Assembly: GCF_004522235.1 (NCBI RefSeq)
Contig: NZ_SDLT01000007.1
Span: forward strand, 124,001-188,000
DNA: 64,000 nucleotides
Reading direction: 5' to 3'
Source of the DNA: Amycolatopsis nivea
Lineage (GTDB): Bacteria > Actinomycetota > Actinomycetes > Mycobacteriales > Pseudonocardiaceae
The translations under genes and the position numbers were made by a program. The stretch's first letter is position 1. Each line of letters starts with the position of its first letter. Under the pieces are notes generated by a model that worked only from the letters and a program-made list of their open reading frames with translations, was not told the origin of the DNA and did no database searches. Below, in pieces: positions 63,316 to 64,000 of the stretch.

Positions 63316-64000
63316 ATGAACGATGACGTTTCCCAGAACCTCGTCGTCTTCCGGATCAAAGGCCTCCCCGAACCGGTGCTGACGAGCGCGCCCACTCAGG
63401 CCGAGGACGCGGTCGAACAGGCGTGGGCGAGCATCCGGCAGCAGCACAAGGTGCGCGGGTCCGCGGTTTTGGCCGTGTACAGCGAATGGCAGCCCTCGGC
63501 GGCCGATCAGAAATTCATGGCCAAGAATTTCCGGAAGGCCGAGTGCACCTACAGTTTCTCCCGGCCGGGTCCCGGTGAATGGGACCGCGCCTTCGCCGAA
63601 GCCCGCGCCGTAATGGCCGAAACCGAGCAGCGGAAAAGCGCCGAGGAGATCCTGCCGATCCTCTGGAGCGCCTCCTCGCCGCGCGCCGAACTGCTCGAGG
63701 CCCTGCCGCACCGCCCGCTCGTGCCCGGCAAGGTGTCGGTCGCGCTCGCGGTGGTGTCGCGGACCCCGGAGGGCAAGATCGGGATGCAGCACATCACCCG
63801 GCACGAGCAGGAGCAGATGGGCGCGCCGCTCGAGAAGCTGTTCGACGTCGGGTTCGGTGCCCTGGTCCGCGGGCTGAAGTTCGAGGTCCGCAGTTCGGGC
63901 GAGGACGTGCTGGTCTCGCTGGCCAGGGAGAACCAGCTGGCGGCGTCCGCGCTCGCGCTGCCCGATCTGCATGCCCAGCTGGCACCGCACCTCGGGACCG
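63316..64000 (+). CDS. Hypothetical protein, 5' part
   Basis: An open frame from ATG 63316 (MNDDVSQNLVVFRIKGLPEP) to the window end, 228 codons without a stop. GC bias fits coding. The sequence is soluble, with a deaminase-like AEDAVEQAWASIRQQHKVRGSAVLAVYSEWQPS stretch reminiscent of nothing certain. I do not recognise it. Confidence 0.7.
   Translation, partial: MNDDVSQNLVVFRIKGLPEPVLTSAPTQAEDAVEQAWASIRQQHKVRGSAVLAVYSEWQPSAADQKFMAKNFRKAECTYSFSRPGPGEWDRAFAEARAVMAETEQRKSAEEILPILWSASSPRAELLEALPHRPLVPGKVSVALAVVSRTPEGKIGMQHITRHEQEQMGAPLEKLFDVGFGALVRGLKFEVRSSGEDVLVSLARENQLAASALALPDLHAQLAPHLGT

Overview
The window is high-GC (roughly 70%), densely packed chromosomal DNA with GTG starts, 4-bp ATGA/GTGA gene overlaps and strong GC bias at third codon positions. 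Gene content and order point to an actinomycete of the order Pseudonocardiales, most likely Amycolatopsis or a close relative. From memory of the Mycobacterium tuberculosis map, much of the window follows Rv3592 (mhuD) to Rv3628 (ppa): mhuD, clpC, lsr2, lysS, coaX, panD, panC, a DUF2520 protein, a DUF6779 protein, a DUF3180 protein, folK, folB, folP, folE, ftsH, hpt, tilS, a zinc protease, dacB, ppa. I see no tRNA or rRNA gene, insertion sequence, prophage or CRISPR array.

1-19.1 kb is mixed. It holds the 3' part of a peptidoglycan amidase, an alpha/beta hydrolase, two M1 metallopeptidase paralogues, a heme-degrading mhuD overlapped by a sirtuin, a DrrAB-type ABC exporter, an AraC regulator, an amidohydrolase with a palindromic operator candidate upstream, a 1060-residue AfsR/SARP-type regulator, pyroglutamyl peptidase, a membrane-anchored Hsp70-like protein, and a toxin-antitoxin pair whose PIN toxin looks frameshifted.

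19.1-43 kb is mainly a long minus-strand housekeeping run: clpC, then lsr2, lysS, coaX-panD-panC-DUF2520 (pantothenate and coenzyme A), a PrsW-like membrane protease, a coiled-coil membrane protein, DUF3180 and folK-folB-folP-folE-ftsH, with the four fol genes overlapping end to end. Plus-strand islands inside it include a FhuF-like iron protein behind an iron box, AraC and MerR regulators, a methyltransferase, and a guanidinium exporter behind a guanidine-III riboswitch.

43-47 kb, between ftsH and hpt, is an orphan type VII secretion substrate locus: a small helical protein with YxxxD/E motifs, a PPE-like protein and two EspG-family chaperones, with no ESX secretion machinery in the window. 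A perfect 30-bp tandem array separates the two espG genes.

47-53.4 kb returns to housekeeping: hpt, tilS, a zincin, and dacB with a very long disordered N-terminus, plus ppa in the opposite direction. 53.4-64 kb is variable again: a DHA2 exporter, a YciI/ECF42 sigma pair, glyA behind a ZTP riboswitch, a gamma-carbonic anhydrase, a GreA-like factor, an ArsR/SRPBCC divergon and a TetR/SDR divergon, each of these last two with duplicated palindromic operators, and an incomplete unknown gene running off the end.
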